A stretch of DNA of 40,663 nt, from positions 1 to 40,663 of the forward strand of contig CAJOMJ010000024.1 of the NCBI GenBank assembly GCA_905235505.1, in the 5' to 3' direction. The notes below the pieces were generated by a model, which was given only the letters and a program-made list of their open reading frames with translations, was not told where the DNA came from and did no database searches. The DNA is from Paludibacteraceae bacterium. Lineage in GTDB: Bacteria > Bacteroidota > Bacteroidia > Bacteroidales > Paludibacteraceae. The stretch's first letter is position 1. Every line of letters begins with the position of its first letter. Shown here piece after piece: positions 1 through 7,444 of the stretch. A program made the translations under genes and the position numbers.

Positions 1-1
1 G

Positions 2-388
2 GAAAACGGCTTGAAGTATAGGGCTTATTTTATTGAGTTCCCCGCGACGTTCTATAAGTTGTATTCTTTCTCTTTTGAAAAAGAAGAAGGGAAAGCTCCA
101 TATGACAAACGCGTAAAAGATACTATCGTCACGGTTCTGGCGGATTTCTTTGATTCGGAGAACTATATTCTGGGCTATACGTGTGATGTGACGGATGGTC
201 GTGAGATGGCACGCAAGCGTTTGTTCGACCGCTGGTTTGAGCAAGCTAACAACGGCTCTCTTCGCAAAATTGATTTCCAGACGGACAACATCTACGTATC
301 ATTGATAGTAAACCGGAATTATTTTGTAATCGACACAGCAGTTCAAGACATCAACCAACTGTTTGTCGATATCTTATCGCAGAAATAG
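2..388 (+). CDS. DUF6169-like protein, 5'-truncated by window edge
   Basis: The frame is open from base 2, reading ENGLKYRAYF onward, and ends with TAA at 386-388. The TTG at 11 is unlikely to be the true start because the reading frame is protein-like before it, so roughly 20-30 N-terminal residues probably lie outside the window. The visible part is about 128 residues, soluble, alpha/beta in character, with a DRWFEQ segment and a C-terminal VIDTAVQDINQLF helix. It resembles the small Bacteroidetes family DUF6169, whose function is unknown. The family call is from memory of its pattern and is moderate. It is the last gene before structured element A and no terminator other than that element is visible. 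Confidence 0.6.
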   Translation, partial: ENGLKYRAYFIEFPATFYKLYSFSFEKEEGKAPYDKRVKDTIVTVLADFFDSENYILGYTCDVTDGREMARKRLFDRWFEQANNGSLRKIDFQTDNIYVSLIVNRNYFVIDTAVQDINQLFVDILSQK

Positions 389-404
389 AATTCTAAATAC
401 AACC

Positions 405-634
405 GCCTATGATAAAAAACGATTAAAAGGCAACATACATAAATAATAGCGTTTTAGCTCAAATACTTGGGTCTTGAAAACTGCACACTTTTGAGACTTA
501 ATACTTACCAAGGAACAAGCCAAAATGCTCACGTTGAAGCGTGGGCTTTGTTCGTATAGATTTGGTAAGTATAGGTAGTGCAGAAATCCTCAAGACCCGA
601 ATTGAAGCAACATAGCACCGCGCTATTTTATGTG
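405..634 (+). ncRNA. Candidate structured RNA element, copy A
   Basis: This gene-free stretch folds into nested helices: an outer stem 437-451/621-633 (imperfect), then 469-477/590-598 (9 bp perfect), 481-486/578-583 (6 bp), 501-510/563-572 (10 bp), 513-521/544-553 (one bulge) and an apical hairpin 530-533/540-543. A second copy with the same architecture lies at 25324-25554, but its three middle stems have different sequence with pairing kept. Shared unpaired or apical parts are GCTCACG, AGCGTGGGCTTT, ATAGATTTG and GAAGCA-CA-AG--CC. Homology starts at GCCTATGA (405). I do not recognise a named RNA family. The strand is uncertain because a hairpin folds either way; plus is chosen because the flanking 5-codon ORF is on plus. 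Confidence 0.65.
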
Positions 635-718
635 CCTATCCTAACCAAATGTCTTCATGGTGCTGACGGAGAATGCCGAAAATCCAATTAAAGAGTAGGC
701 TAAAAATACAATTAAAAT

Positions 719-988
719 ATGAAATGGAGTAATAAAAAAGTAGTTGAAATACTACATACAAACCCCGAGTTCCTCAATTTTGAAAAAGAATTCGACGGGA
801 AATTTATTTGCTACTATCCGATTGATGGAGTTCAAGTTATTCTCTTTAACTCTGTTGGAGGATATGCTGAGGTTTTCTTCGGTTCTTGTTTATGGGGTGC
901 AGATATTGAAAGTGCGCAAGAGTTTGCAAAGATCGCTCAGTGTTATCTGCAGGAGTTAATTAACAAAAATGCTTATAAACATAATTAA
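719..988 (+). CDS. Small hypothetical protein
   Basis: This 89-residue frame starts at ATG (MKWSNKK) and ends with TAA. I do not recognise the family. The product is predicted soluble and mildly acidic, with a beta-rich middle (GKFICYYPIDGVQVILFN) and a C-terminal helix containing AQEFAKIAQCYLQEL. There is no signal peptide or membrane span. It begins about 85 nt after structured element A and ends 43 nt before the zinc-ribbon gene, so the two small genes could be co-transcribed. The local sequence is clearly more AT-rich than the housekeeping blocks, consistent with acquired DNA. Coding status is inferred from length and order only. Confidence 0.5.
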   Translation: MKWSNKKVVEILHTNPEFLNFEKEFDGKFICYYPIDGVQVILFNSVGGYAEVFFGSCLWGADIESAQEFAKIAQCYLQELINKNAYKHN

Positions 989-1031
989 GTATGTTTAACA
1001 ACCTAATTATTAACAATTAATTATAAAAGTT

Positions 1032-1415
1032 ATGGCTTTAATAAAATGTCCCGAATGCGGTAAAGAAATTAGTTCAAACGCAGCTGTATGTCCGAATTGT
1101 GGAACTCCGATTAAAGGAGCTAATGTTATTAGAGTTCAGTTCCCAAAAACTGACACAATTCTTAATTGTTATGTGTATGATTCAAATGGGCATACACTTG
1201 CAAAATGTAATGTTGGAGAAATCGCTTCATTTGAAAGTGAGAAACCAATTGACATTAAAGTGGTAATGAAAGGATTCTTTGGATCCGCTAAAATTACAGC
1301 AAAACCAGGAGGCAGATATGCTGTTAGCACAAAATGGTTAGGCGGAATTAGTATCAAAGAAGTAGATAGTTTGACTGGGAGCGAATCTGCAAGTAATTGG
1401 AATGGTTGGAAATAG
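1032..1415 (+). CDS. Zinc-ribbon domain protein
   Basis: This is a 127-residue protein whose N-terminus is a zinc ribbon: C6-P-E-C9 and C20-P-N-C23 form two CPxC knuckles. The remaining part (about residues 32-115) looks like a single beta-sandwich-type domain, with alternating hydrophobic strands such as NVIRVQFPK, LNCYVYDSNG and DIKVVMKGFFGSAKI, and a glycine-rich tail. Proteins with this layout are common in accessory regions of gut bacteria and have no assigned role. There is no signal peptide or transmembrane helix. The ATG at 1032 is preceded by an AT-rich leader. It may be in one unit with the preceding small gene. Function unknown. Confidence 0.7.
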   Translation: MALIKCPECGKEISSNAAVCPNCGTPIKGANVIRVQFPKTDTILNCYVYDSNGHTLAKCNVGEIASFESEKPIDIKVVMKGFFGSAKITAKPGGRYAVSTKWLGGISIKEVDSLTGSESASNWNGWK

Positions 1416-1504
1416 AAAATATATACAACCTTTATCATACCCTTTCATGAAGCCATTACATTATAACATTTAGATATGTATAATAATGGACTTTTGGTTA
1501 ACAA

Positions 1505-1536
1505 AAGAACGCGCGTACACATGTACACGCGTTCTT
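1505..1536. repeat. Near-perfect GC-rich palindrome
   Basis: A hairpin with arms 1505-1519 and 1522-1536 has a single mismatch (C1514/A1527). It could act as a terminator for the zinc-ribbon gene, although no T-run follows directly. The rest of 1416-1800 holds no gene: a second possible GC-rich hairpin lies at about 1617-1645 (GCGGC with GCCGC then TTTTT). Confidence 0.5.
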
Positions 1537-1726
1537 ACATTTATTACTGGTAATTACACCATGCAGTACCCAGTATTCTCAGGTAAGACTTGTAACGCCA
1601 CTGAGCATTCTCCTGAGCGGCGGCTTAGCACCAGTCTGCCGCTTTTTCGGGAAATGCTTTGCTACTTAGATACTCCTTAAAAATAGTCCAACATACTGAT
1701 AACAAATACAATAAATACGAAATTTC

Positions 1727-1757
1727 TTGCAAATATCAACAATATTTTGTAACTTTG
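1727..1757 (+). promoter_or_regulatory. Bacteroidetes-type promoter
   Basis: TTG at 1727-1729 and TAACTTTG at 1750-1757 are separated by 20 nt, matching the TTTG / TAnnTTTG promoter of Bacteroidetes. It points into the transposase remnant and may have belonged to a gene that is now deleted. Confidence 0.6.
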
Positions 1758-1806
1758 CAGTCGAAAATGTTGCAGATATATAAAGTTATATATTAGGAAA
1801 TGTAGG

Positions 1807-2097
1807 GTGTTTGATGCTGAAACACTTGTAAAATTCAGGCACCGAGCCGGAATAGAACCGCATTTTGGACACCTCAAATCAGGCTATCGTATGCAGGAGA
1901 ATTATCTCCATGGAAAGGCATCATCAACCTTAAACGCCATGACGGCTGCTACTGCATGGAATCTAATGAATCTAATGAAGAGGAAGAGGAAATTCAAGTT
2001 ACTTTGTGCCTATTTTAGGGATGACATTTATATATTACCTGCAACAACCAATGTTACAAGTTGTGAGTATTTAAGGAACGACTATTTATATATATAA
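1807..2097 (+). pseudogene. IS5-type transposase, C-terminal remnant
   Basis: A frame of 96 residues matches only the C-terminus of an IS4/IS5-superfamily DDE transposase. The signature RAGIEPHFGHLKSGYRM carries the conserved catalytic-region glutamate (IEP), followed by NYLHGKASSTLNAMTAATAWNL, the usual tail of these enzymes. Everything upstream (the two Asp residues of the DDE triad and the N-terminal domain) is absent: a promoter and about 40 nt of leader lead directly into the fragment. Full-length enzymes are about 300-500 residues, so it cannot be active. The GTG at 1807 is only the first in-frame start. No terminal inverted repeats were found. It marks past insertion in this AT-rich patch. 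Confidence 0.8.
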
Positions 2098-2115
2098 TCG
2101 GGTTAATCCTGTGCC

Positions 2116-2889
2116 TTATTCAACTATACTATTGACCAGACTTGCACCCATATTCTGAGGGTTGGTACCGTCATGTCGCTTTTGCCCGAGGAGTTCAGGC
2201 AGATAACAGTCGCGTATATAGGCAAACTCGGGTTCTTCCTTGAGAATGGTGCGGCATTTGTCTATCGCCTTCTGCTTTTCTCCTGTCTTCTCATAGCATT
2301 GGGCAATCACCATCTGCACAGAGCGGTAGTTCCAGTTGTCAATAGTGTCGCCTGTCTGCCGGAACTGCTTCTCAGCCTTCTGCAGATAATCCAAGGCAAG
2401 GTGTTTGTCCCCTCCGAAGGCGGACGGGCAATAGAAATACAGGCTGCCACGCAAGGTAAGGGCGTATGGGTCATAAGGGTCCGCCTGGACAGCCTTCTGC
2501 GAGTAGGAGAACACCTTCGGGCCATTGCTGAGAGCCTTGATCTTACTTAATGAGATACTATACGAGGCGGCGGCAGAGAGATATGTCAGACGGGTGGACT
2601 CAGCCATCTTGCCTTCCATGTCTGCTATGTGGTTGTTGAAGTTATCCAGCAGTTGCTTCACGTTCTTCTCCTTGGCAGAGATGGCGTATGCGATGTAGCC
2701 ATATTCGTAATTAAGCAACCGCTGACGCTCCTCATCCTCCATATTTTGCCAGTCGGCTGTCGTTACATATTGTTTCCAGAGTTGCTTGTTCTGACCTAAG
2801 TAACAATTATACATAGCCTTCTGGTCGTATTGGGCAAAACAGGCAATACTGCCAAACAAGATTGCAGATATTATAGTTATTCTCTTCAT
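2116..2889 (-). CDS. Secreted/periplasmic TPR-repeat protein
   Basis: The product is 257 residues when started at MKRITI (2889). An ATG 24 nt further upstream is possible, but it would put MTGVTHDN before the signal peptide. The N-terminus MKRITIISAILFGSIACFAQ is a signal peptide, probably cleaved after CFA. The mature part is helical with tetratricopeptide-like repeats: a DPYDPYALTLRGSLYFYCP repeat with the FGGDKHLALDYLQKA helix that is common in Bacteroidetes TPR proteins, and a repeat with QMVIAQCYEKTGEKQKAI near residues 205-225. It is probably a scaffold in the cell envelope; the partner is unknown. A loose TAATCTTTG element sits at 2930-2938 upstream. It is transcribed on the same strand as pfp but downstream of that gene's terminator. 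Confidence 0.75.
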   Translation of the reverse strand: MKRITIISAILFGSIACFAQYDQKAMYNCYLGQNKQLWKQYVTTADWQNMEDEERQRLLNYEYGYIAYAISAKEKNVKQLLDNFNNHIADMEGKMAESTRLTYLSAAASYSISLSKIKALSNGPKVFSYSQKAVQADPYDPYALTLRGSLYFYCPSAFGGDKHLALDYLQKAEKQFRQTGDTIDNWNYRSVQMVIAQCYEKTGEKQKAIDKCRTILKEEPEFAYIRDCYLPELLGQKRHDGTNPQNMGASLVNSIVE

Positions 2890-3006
2890 ATTGTCATGTG
2901 TTACTCCTGTCATTTTTCAACAACCGTGCCAAAGATTACATACATACCGGTTCCTTATAAAGAATATGAACTAATGTACACTTTTGTGGCAATAATGCCA
3001 TAATAA

Positions 3007-3036
3007 AAGAGTTGAGAACCCAAGCCCTCAACTCTT
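3007..3036 (-). terminator. Rho-independent terminator of pfp
   Basis: A perfect 10-bp stem (AAGAGTTGAG with CTCAACTCTT) and 10-nt loop are followed on the minus strand by TTTTATT. It lies 24 nt past the pfp stop codon. Confidence 0.85.
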
Positions 3037-3059
3037 CTTTATTCAATCACTGCCCCGCG

Positions 3060-4709
3060 TTATTTGATTACGCCTTTCTCAAGCAGCAATGTGTGGGTAG
3101 GCAGGTCGCATACCTCCGAAGGGCCATAATACTGAATAGGACCCGGGTAGATATACTGGTTGGTCTTTGCCCAGCTCTCTCTGTGGGCAGCGAAATACTT
3201 GAACGGCTCGCCATCCAGCTCAACCAGTGCTTTCTGTATCACGGGTTTCATCTTGCCGTTACGCTTCTCCATGTTCATCATCATGGTGATAGGCACACCG
3301 CCTGCTATCCATTCTGCGGCAGGAGCAGTGAGGTTACGCACAAGTGCCATATAGCCGGTCTTGCCTGCTGCTATAAGATAGGTGGCTGTTATTCCGAGAG
3401 CGTAGCAATAGTCGGCATCGAAGTTGCTCGGAGTGGCGCAACGGCCCTCGTAACCGAAGAAGTGGTTCAACGCTGCGAACTTGCCTTTGTACTTGCCCTC
3501 GCCTTTGAGCATTGCCAGTTTCTTGGCTACCATCTCAATCAGCAGTTTCTCTGTCTCTATCTGGCTAACCTGCACATTTCCGTGAGGGTCGCGGTCCATA
3601 GTGAGCTGACGTGCAATACCCTTCGGCAGCGAGCGGTAGAGTTCGCGACTCTCGGGAGAAAGCATACCTTTCACATACTGGCGTTTCTCGTCGTCCGTAC
3701 CCATAGCCAGGAACTCCTCATTATTGGCAAGCAGGTCATTCAGTTCGCGAATCAGACGTTTCATTGCAGGAATAAACTCAATGAGTCCCTCCGGAATCAG
3801 TACCGTTCCGAAGTTGAGGCCTGCTTCCGAGCGCTCTACTATCACATTCACAATGCCGTCCACTATCTCGTTCAGAGTCATGTTCTTCTTCTCCACCTCC
3901 TCCGAGATAAGGCAGATGTTAGGCTGGCTCTGCAGGGCGCACTCAAGTGCTATATGGCTTGCCGAGCGGCCCATGAGACGGATGAAGTGCCAGTATTTCT
4001 TTGCAGAATTGGCATCGCGCTGTATGTTACCTATAAGTTCGCTATACACCTTGCAGGCTGTGTCGAAACCGAAGCTGGTCTCTATCATCGAGTTCTTCAG
4101 GTCGCCGTCGATAGTCTTCGGGCAGCCTATCACCTGTATGCCGCACTGCTTCTGCAGATAGTACTCGGCAAGCACACACGCATTGGTGTTGGAGTCGTCA
4201 CCGCCTATTATGACAATAGCCTTGATATCAAGTTCCTTGCATATCTCAATACCTTTGTCGAACTGCCATGTCTCTTCGAGTTTCGTACGGCCTGAGCCGA
4301 TGATATCAAAGCCGCCTGTGTTGCGATACTCGTCAATGATATCGGCGGTCAGTTCTGTATATTGGTGCTCTATCAGTCCGCTCGGACCACCTAAGAAACC
4401 ATAGAGTTTGCTGTCTTTGTTCAGGCGTTTCAGACCGTCGAACAAACCGCATATCACGTTGTGACCGCCGGGTGCCTGACCACCGGAGAGTATCACACCT
4501 ACATTGATTGCAGGATAGGACGCCTCCTTGCCTTTTACCAATTCGAGTACCGGCAACCCGTATGTATTGGGGAATAAAGCCTTGATTTCTTCTTGGTCGG
4601 CAACCGACTGTGTAGCAGCGCCTTCCTGTACCTTTACATTACCTTTGAGTGCCACCGGCAACTTAGGTTGGTAGTTGCCGCGTGCAATCTGAAGTGGACT
4701 TTTTTGCAT
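3060..4709 (-). CDS. pfp: Diphosphate--fructose-6-phosphate 1-phosphotransferase
   Basis: PPi-dependent phosphofructokinase (EC 2.7.1.90) interconverts fructose 6-phosphate and fructose 1,6-bisphosphate using pyrophosphate, in cytosolic glycolysis and gluconeogenesis. At 549 residues it is the long PFP type. Visible motifs are GGQAPGGH (76-83), GGDDSNTNA (169-177), where the Asp in the GDD position marks PPi rather than ATP use, PKTIDGD with the catalytic Asp (197-203) and MGRS (246-249). The C-terminal half carries the long-form insertions. It is a single gene with its own promoter (TAACTTTG at 4751-4758, minus) and terminator. The leader is about 35 nt. A 427-codon antisense frame inside it is a shadow. 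Confidence 0.96.
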   Translation of the reverse strand: MQKSPLQIARGNYQPKLPVALKGNVKVQEGAATQSVADQEEIKALFPNTYGLPVLELVKGKEASYPAINVGVILSGGQAPGGHNVICGLFDGLKRLNKDSKLYGFLGGPSGLIEHQYTELTADIIDEYRNTGGFDIIGSGRTKLEETWQFDKGIEICKELDIKAIVIIGGDDSNTNACVLAEYYLQKQCGIQVIGCPKTIDGDLKNSMIETSFGFDTACKVYSELIGNIQRDANSAKKYWHFIRLMGRSASHIALECALQSQPNICLISEEVEKKNMTLNEIVDGIVNVIVERSEAGLNFGTVLIPEGLIEFIPAMKRLIRELNDLLANNEEFLAMGTDDEKRQYVKGMLSPESRELYRSLPKGIARQLTMDRDPHGNVQVSQIETEKLLIEMVAKKLAMLKGEGKYKGKFAALNHFFGYEGRCATPSNFDADYCYALGITATYLIAAGKTGYMALVRNLTAPAAEWIAGGVPITMMMNMEKRNGKMKPVIQKALVELDGEPFKYFAAHRESWAKTNQYIYPGPIQYYGPSEVCDLPTHTLLLEKGVIK

Positions 4710-4750
4710 ATATGTATATTGTTTTATTGTTGTATTCTCGTTTCAGCTTG

Positions 4751-4781
4751 CAAAGTTACGGAATATTCTCCAATTATGCAA
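4751..4781 (-). promoter_or_regulatory. pfp promoter
   Basis: On the minus strand, TTGC (4778-4781) and TAACTTTG (4751-4758) are spaced about 19 nt apart, a good match to the Bacteroidetes promoter. The -33 element overlaps the ispG stop codon region (ispG ends at 4783). Confidence 0.75.
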
Positions 4782-4782
4782 T

Positions 4783-6192
4783 TTATTCTTGCTCTTTCCA
4801 ATCCGAGTTCTCTTTTATCAGTTCTACCAATCGCTCTACTGCCTCCTCCTGAGGTATATTCTTCACCACACATTCTTTGCCCTTGTACAGACTGACACGC
4901 CCTCTTCCCGCACCTACGTATCCGTAGTCTGCATCTGCCATCTCACCCGGACCGTTCACAATGCAACCCATGACTGCTATCTTCAAACCTTTGAGTCTCG
5001 ATGTCGCAGCCTTTACCTCGGCAATGGTCTTTTCTATGTCAAACAATGTTCTGCCGCACGACGGGCACGACACATATTCGGTCTTGTACCTTATCACTCC
5101 TGCCGCCTGAAGTATGTCTTTTGCAAGGGTTTGAAGCCTGTCCTCCCCAAAATGGGGGTTCTCTATCCTCAGTTGTTTTGCCCCCGTATCAAACAGCGGT
5201 TTGCCCAAGTCGGCTGACGCATGAATGCAGAAAGTCTCCCAACTGCAATCTTCCTCCGACTTGTACAGCAGAGAGCCGTCGTCAAGTTGATACAGTGATA
5301 CCTTTGCATTACCATTCTCAAACCGCCTTACTATCTCTTTCGCAACCGGTATTTCCGACTCGGGCGACTCCGAGAGAGACACTCTGACAGTATCGCCTAT
5401 TCCGTCTGCAAGCAGTGCACCTATACCCAATGCCGACTTTATTCTGCCGTCTTCACCCTCGCCTGCCTCTGTCACACCTAAATGCAAGGGAAAACACATG
5501 TTCTCTTTTTCCATCTGCCCTACCAGCATGCGAACCGTCTCCACCATTATCTTCGTCGTAGATGCCTTGATTGAAATCACCACATCGTTGAAGTTCTCCT
5601 CTTTGCATACCCGCAGAAACTCCATACAACTCTCCACCATACCGGCAGGCGTATCGCCGTATCTCGACATTATTCTGTCCGACAACGACCCGTGGTTCAC
5701 TCCTATTCTGAGTGCCGTATGGTGCTCTTTGCAGATGTCAAGCAGTCGTATGAACCTTTCTCTCAACCGCTTCAGTTCTGCCTCGTATTCCTCGTCCGTA
5801 TATTCCAGATGAATGAACTTCCTTGCAGGGTCAACGTAGTTGCCGGGGTTGATTCTCACCTTCTCCACCGTCTTCGCCGCCTCATCCGCTACATTGGCAT
5901 TGAAGTGAATATCAGCCACGAGAGGTATTGTAATACCCTCTCTGTGCAGCATCTCTGCCGTCTGACCCAGACTCTCCACCTCTCTTGTCCCTTGTGTAGT
6001 AAAACGCACAAGTTCGCCCCCCGCAGCGACTATTCTCTTCGCCTGCTCTACCGATGCCGCCACATCGTTGGTGTCGGTATTTGCCATACTCTGTATCCGT
6101 ATCGGATATTCCGAACCTATAAAAGTATTGCCTACGCGGGTTGTGCTCGTCTTGCGGCGCTTCTTTACACTAAGGTCTATTCTTCGCATCAT
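4783..6192 (-). CDS. ispG: 4-hydroxy-3-methylbut-2-en-1-yl diphosphate synthase
   Basis: IspG/GcpE converts 2-C-methyl-D-erythritol 2,4-cyclodiphosphate to HMBPP in the MEP isoprenoid pathway, using a [4Fe-4S] cluster. The N-terminal TIM barrel carries PIRIQSM (30-36), VADIHFN (92-98), KVRINPGN (111-118) and RIGVNHGSLS (162-171). The C-terminal cluster domain has C376-P-S-C379, C410 and E417 (NGPGE). Length is 469 residues, between the two-domain form (about 370) and the three-domain form usual in Bacteroidetes (about 600 or more). The segment between barrel and cluster domain, roughly 285-365, is therefore a strongly shortened insertion domain. Two adjacent ATGs (6192, 6189) are possible starts. 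Confidence in function is high. Confidence 0.95.
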   Translation of the reverse strand: MMRRIDLSVKKRRKTSTTRVGNTFIGSEYPIRIQSMANTDTNDVAASVEQAKRIVAAGGELVRFTTQGTREVESLGQTAEMLHREGITIPLVADIHFNANVADEAAKTVEKVRINPGNYVDPARKFIHLEYTDEEYEAELKRLRERFIRLLDICKEHHTALRIGVNHGSLSDRIMSRYGDTPAGMVESCMEFLRVCKEENFNDVVISIKASTTKIMVETVRMLVGQMEKENMCFPLHLGVTEAGEGEDGRIKSALGIGALLADGIGDTVRVSLSESPESEIPVAKEIVRRFENGNAKVSLYQLDDGSLLYKSEEDCSWETFCIHASADLGKPLFDTGAKQLRIENPHFGEDRLQTLAKDILQAAGVIRYKTEYVSCPSCGRTLFDIEKTIAEVKAATSRLKGLKIAVMGCIVNGPGEMADADYGYVGAGRGRVSLYKGKECVVKNIPQEEAVERLVELIKENSDWKEQE

Positions 6193-6347
6193 TCTGATAA
6201 TTGTTCTGAGAAAACCTGTTCACTGTCAGGCAACACCGTTTATGCAGCATACAGGGCAGTCGTCTGCCATTGCCATGCTTGGTTGCCATAATCGCAAATT
6301 GTTTGCAAAATTACTACTTTTATATAGAGTGCGCAAGGAAAATACAG

Positions 6348-6355
6348 TAACTTTG
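6348..6355 (+). promoter_or_regulatory. Promoter -7 element of the recombinase gene
   Basis: TAACTTTG lies 20 nt before the ATG at 6376, with TTTTATAT about 27 nt upstream as a weak -33 region. It predicts a leader of about 12-15 nt. Confidence 0.7.
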
Positions 6356-6375
6356 TAAAAAAACTATACTGCACC

Positions 6376-6969
6376 ATGATTTACGGTTATATCCGCGTAA
6401 GTTCCGACAAGCAGACTGTTGAGAACCAGCGGTACGAGATAATGAAGTTCTGCGAAAAAGAAGGCTGGATAGAAGAGACTATCTCCGGCACCAAAGACTA
6501 CGACAAGCGACAACTTGGCAATCTGCTGAAAATAGTGCAGAAAGATGACATAATTATATGCTCCGAGCTGTCACGCCTCGGCAGAAGTCTTTTTATGATT
6601 ATGGAGATTCTTAACATCTGCATGGGCAAAGAATGCAGAGTGTGGACCATCAAAGACAATTACCGGTTGGGAGATGACATACAGAGCAAAGTGCTGGCAT
6701 TTGCATTCGGCCTATCAGCGGAGATAGAGCGTAACCTCATCAGTCAGCGCACAAGAGAAGCGTTGGAGCGCAAGAAGTCCGAAGGTAAACCGTTGGGCCG
6801 GCCCAGAGGCAGAAAAACTGACAAATCAGCATACAAGCTGAACAAGAAGGAAGAATCTATCCGGCGGATGATGGAGAAAGGTATTAGCCTTCGTCAGATA
6901 AGTAAAAAACTGAAAGTGAGCAGAAACACAGTAAGGAGATATTACAGAAGTTTCCTGCAGAATCCCTGA
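6376..6969 (+). CDS. Serine recombinase, Mpi-like DNA invertase
   Basis: This 197-residue protein is a small serine recombinase (resolvase/invertase). The catalytic domain (1-140) has YIRVS with nucleophile Ser9, the SELSRLGRS segment (65-73) with catalytic arginines, and the long E-helix AEIERNLISQRTREAL. The C-terminus (about 165-192) is a helix-turn-helix, SLRQISKKLKVSRNTVRRYY. The opening MIYGYIRVSSDKQTVENQR is very close to the Bacteroides fragilis Mpi family, which inverts many promoters for surface polysaccharides. By analogy it may switch invertible promoters elsewhere in the genome; no such inverted repeats were found next to it. It stands alone with its own promoter. Mobile-element resolvase is the alternative role. 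Confidence 0.88.
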   Translation: MIYGYIRVSSDKQTVENQRYEIMKFCEKEGWIEETISGTKDYDKRQLGNLLKIVQKDDIIICSELSRLGRSLFMIMEILNICMGKECRVWTIKDNYRLGDDIQSKVLAFAFGLSAEIERNLISQRTREALERKKSEGKPLGRPRGRKTDKSAYKLNKKEESIRRMMEKGISLRQISKKLKVSRNTVRRYYRSFLQNP

Positions 6970-7097
6970 CTATGCCTTTGTATAATCACCCCGCAACCTT
7001 ATACTACAAACAATGCAACGCCTGCATCCTGACAATAATAAGAAGTAATACCTGATTCTACCAGGAGGCGACATTGAATACAGACTCCTTTCTAACA

Positions 7098-7132
7098 GCA
7101 ATGCCGCTGAACTCAGTGTTCATCGGCATTGC
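7098..7132 (-). terminator. Hairpin 3' of tRNA-Ser
   Basis: A 9-bp stem (GCAATGCCG, 7098-7106, with CGGCATTGC, 7124-7132) encloses an inner TGAAC/GTTCA stem. It begins at the tRNA 3' end and lacks a clear U-run, so it may be a processing or termination hairpin. Confidence 0.55.
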
Positions 7133-7218
7133 GGAAGGAGGGGGATTCGAACCCCCGGTACCCTTACGAGTACGTCAGTTTAGCAAACTGGTGGTTTCAG
7201 CCACTCACCCATCCTTCC
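7132..7218 (-). tRNA. tRNA-Ser(GCT)
   Basis: On the minus strand an 87-nt class II tRNA folds fully: acceptor GGAAGGA pairs with TCCTTCC, discriminator G; the anticodon stem-loop CAGTTTGCTAAACTG gives anticodon GCT (codons AGC/AGT). A long variable arm is present (GTACTCGTAAGGGTAC), as expected for serine, followed by the T-arm GGGGGTTCGAATCCCCC. The 3' CCA is not encoded. tRNA-Ser genes are frequent integration targets, but no integrase or repeated att segment is seen here. Confidence 0.97.
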
Positions 7219-7427
7219 TGTCAGGCGTGTTGCCAAACTGCTTTCTTACAAAAGCGGCTGCAAAAGTAGTACTTTTATTTTGATTGTGCAAGAGAGAACT
7301 GAAAATAATTGCATATTTCGCTAAAAAAACACGTGCAACAGCCCGAACATTCCCCCTATATAAACGCCACACTGCATATTCACTTGCGAAAATTTCGCTG
7401 TCTCTATGAAATTCCGGAAAAAAGTAT

Positions 7428-7435
7428 TACCTTTG
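7428..7435 (+). promoter_or_regulatory. mltG promoter -7 element
   Basis: TACCTTTG is followed by CAGTCTGTT and then ATG at 7445. Because it lies inside the longest open frame, it argues that the start at 7445 is correct and that the mRNA is almost leaderless. Confidence 0.7.
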
Positions 7436-7444
7436 CAGTCTGTT

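Noticed and set aside
405-634. Retron msr/msd, integron attC or MITE explanation for the structured element
   Set aside because: No reverse transcriptase or integrase is nearby, no GTTRRRY core or target duplication is seen, and MITE copies would keep arm sequence rather than only arm pairing.
1486-1680. 64-codon ORF after the zinc-ribbon gene
   Set aside because: It runs through a hairpin and IS-flanking DNA and has no recognisable feature.
3012-4295. 427-codon plus-strand ORF
   Set aside because: It lies antisense inside pfp, has no family-like features and a His/Cys/Leu-rich composition typical of a reverse-frame shadow.
7132-7218. Integration site at tRNA-Ser
   Set aside because: No duplicated tRNA 3' end and no tyrosine integrase were found in the window.
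7074-7283. ORF covering the tRNA-Ser
   Set aside because: It translates the tRNA gene and its hairpin; the EGGGFEPPVPLRVRQFSKL peptide is the usual tRNA-derived artefact.
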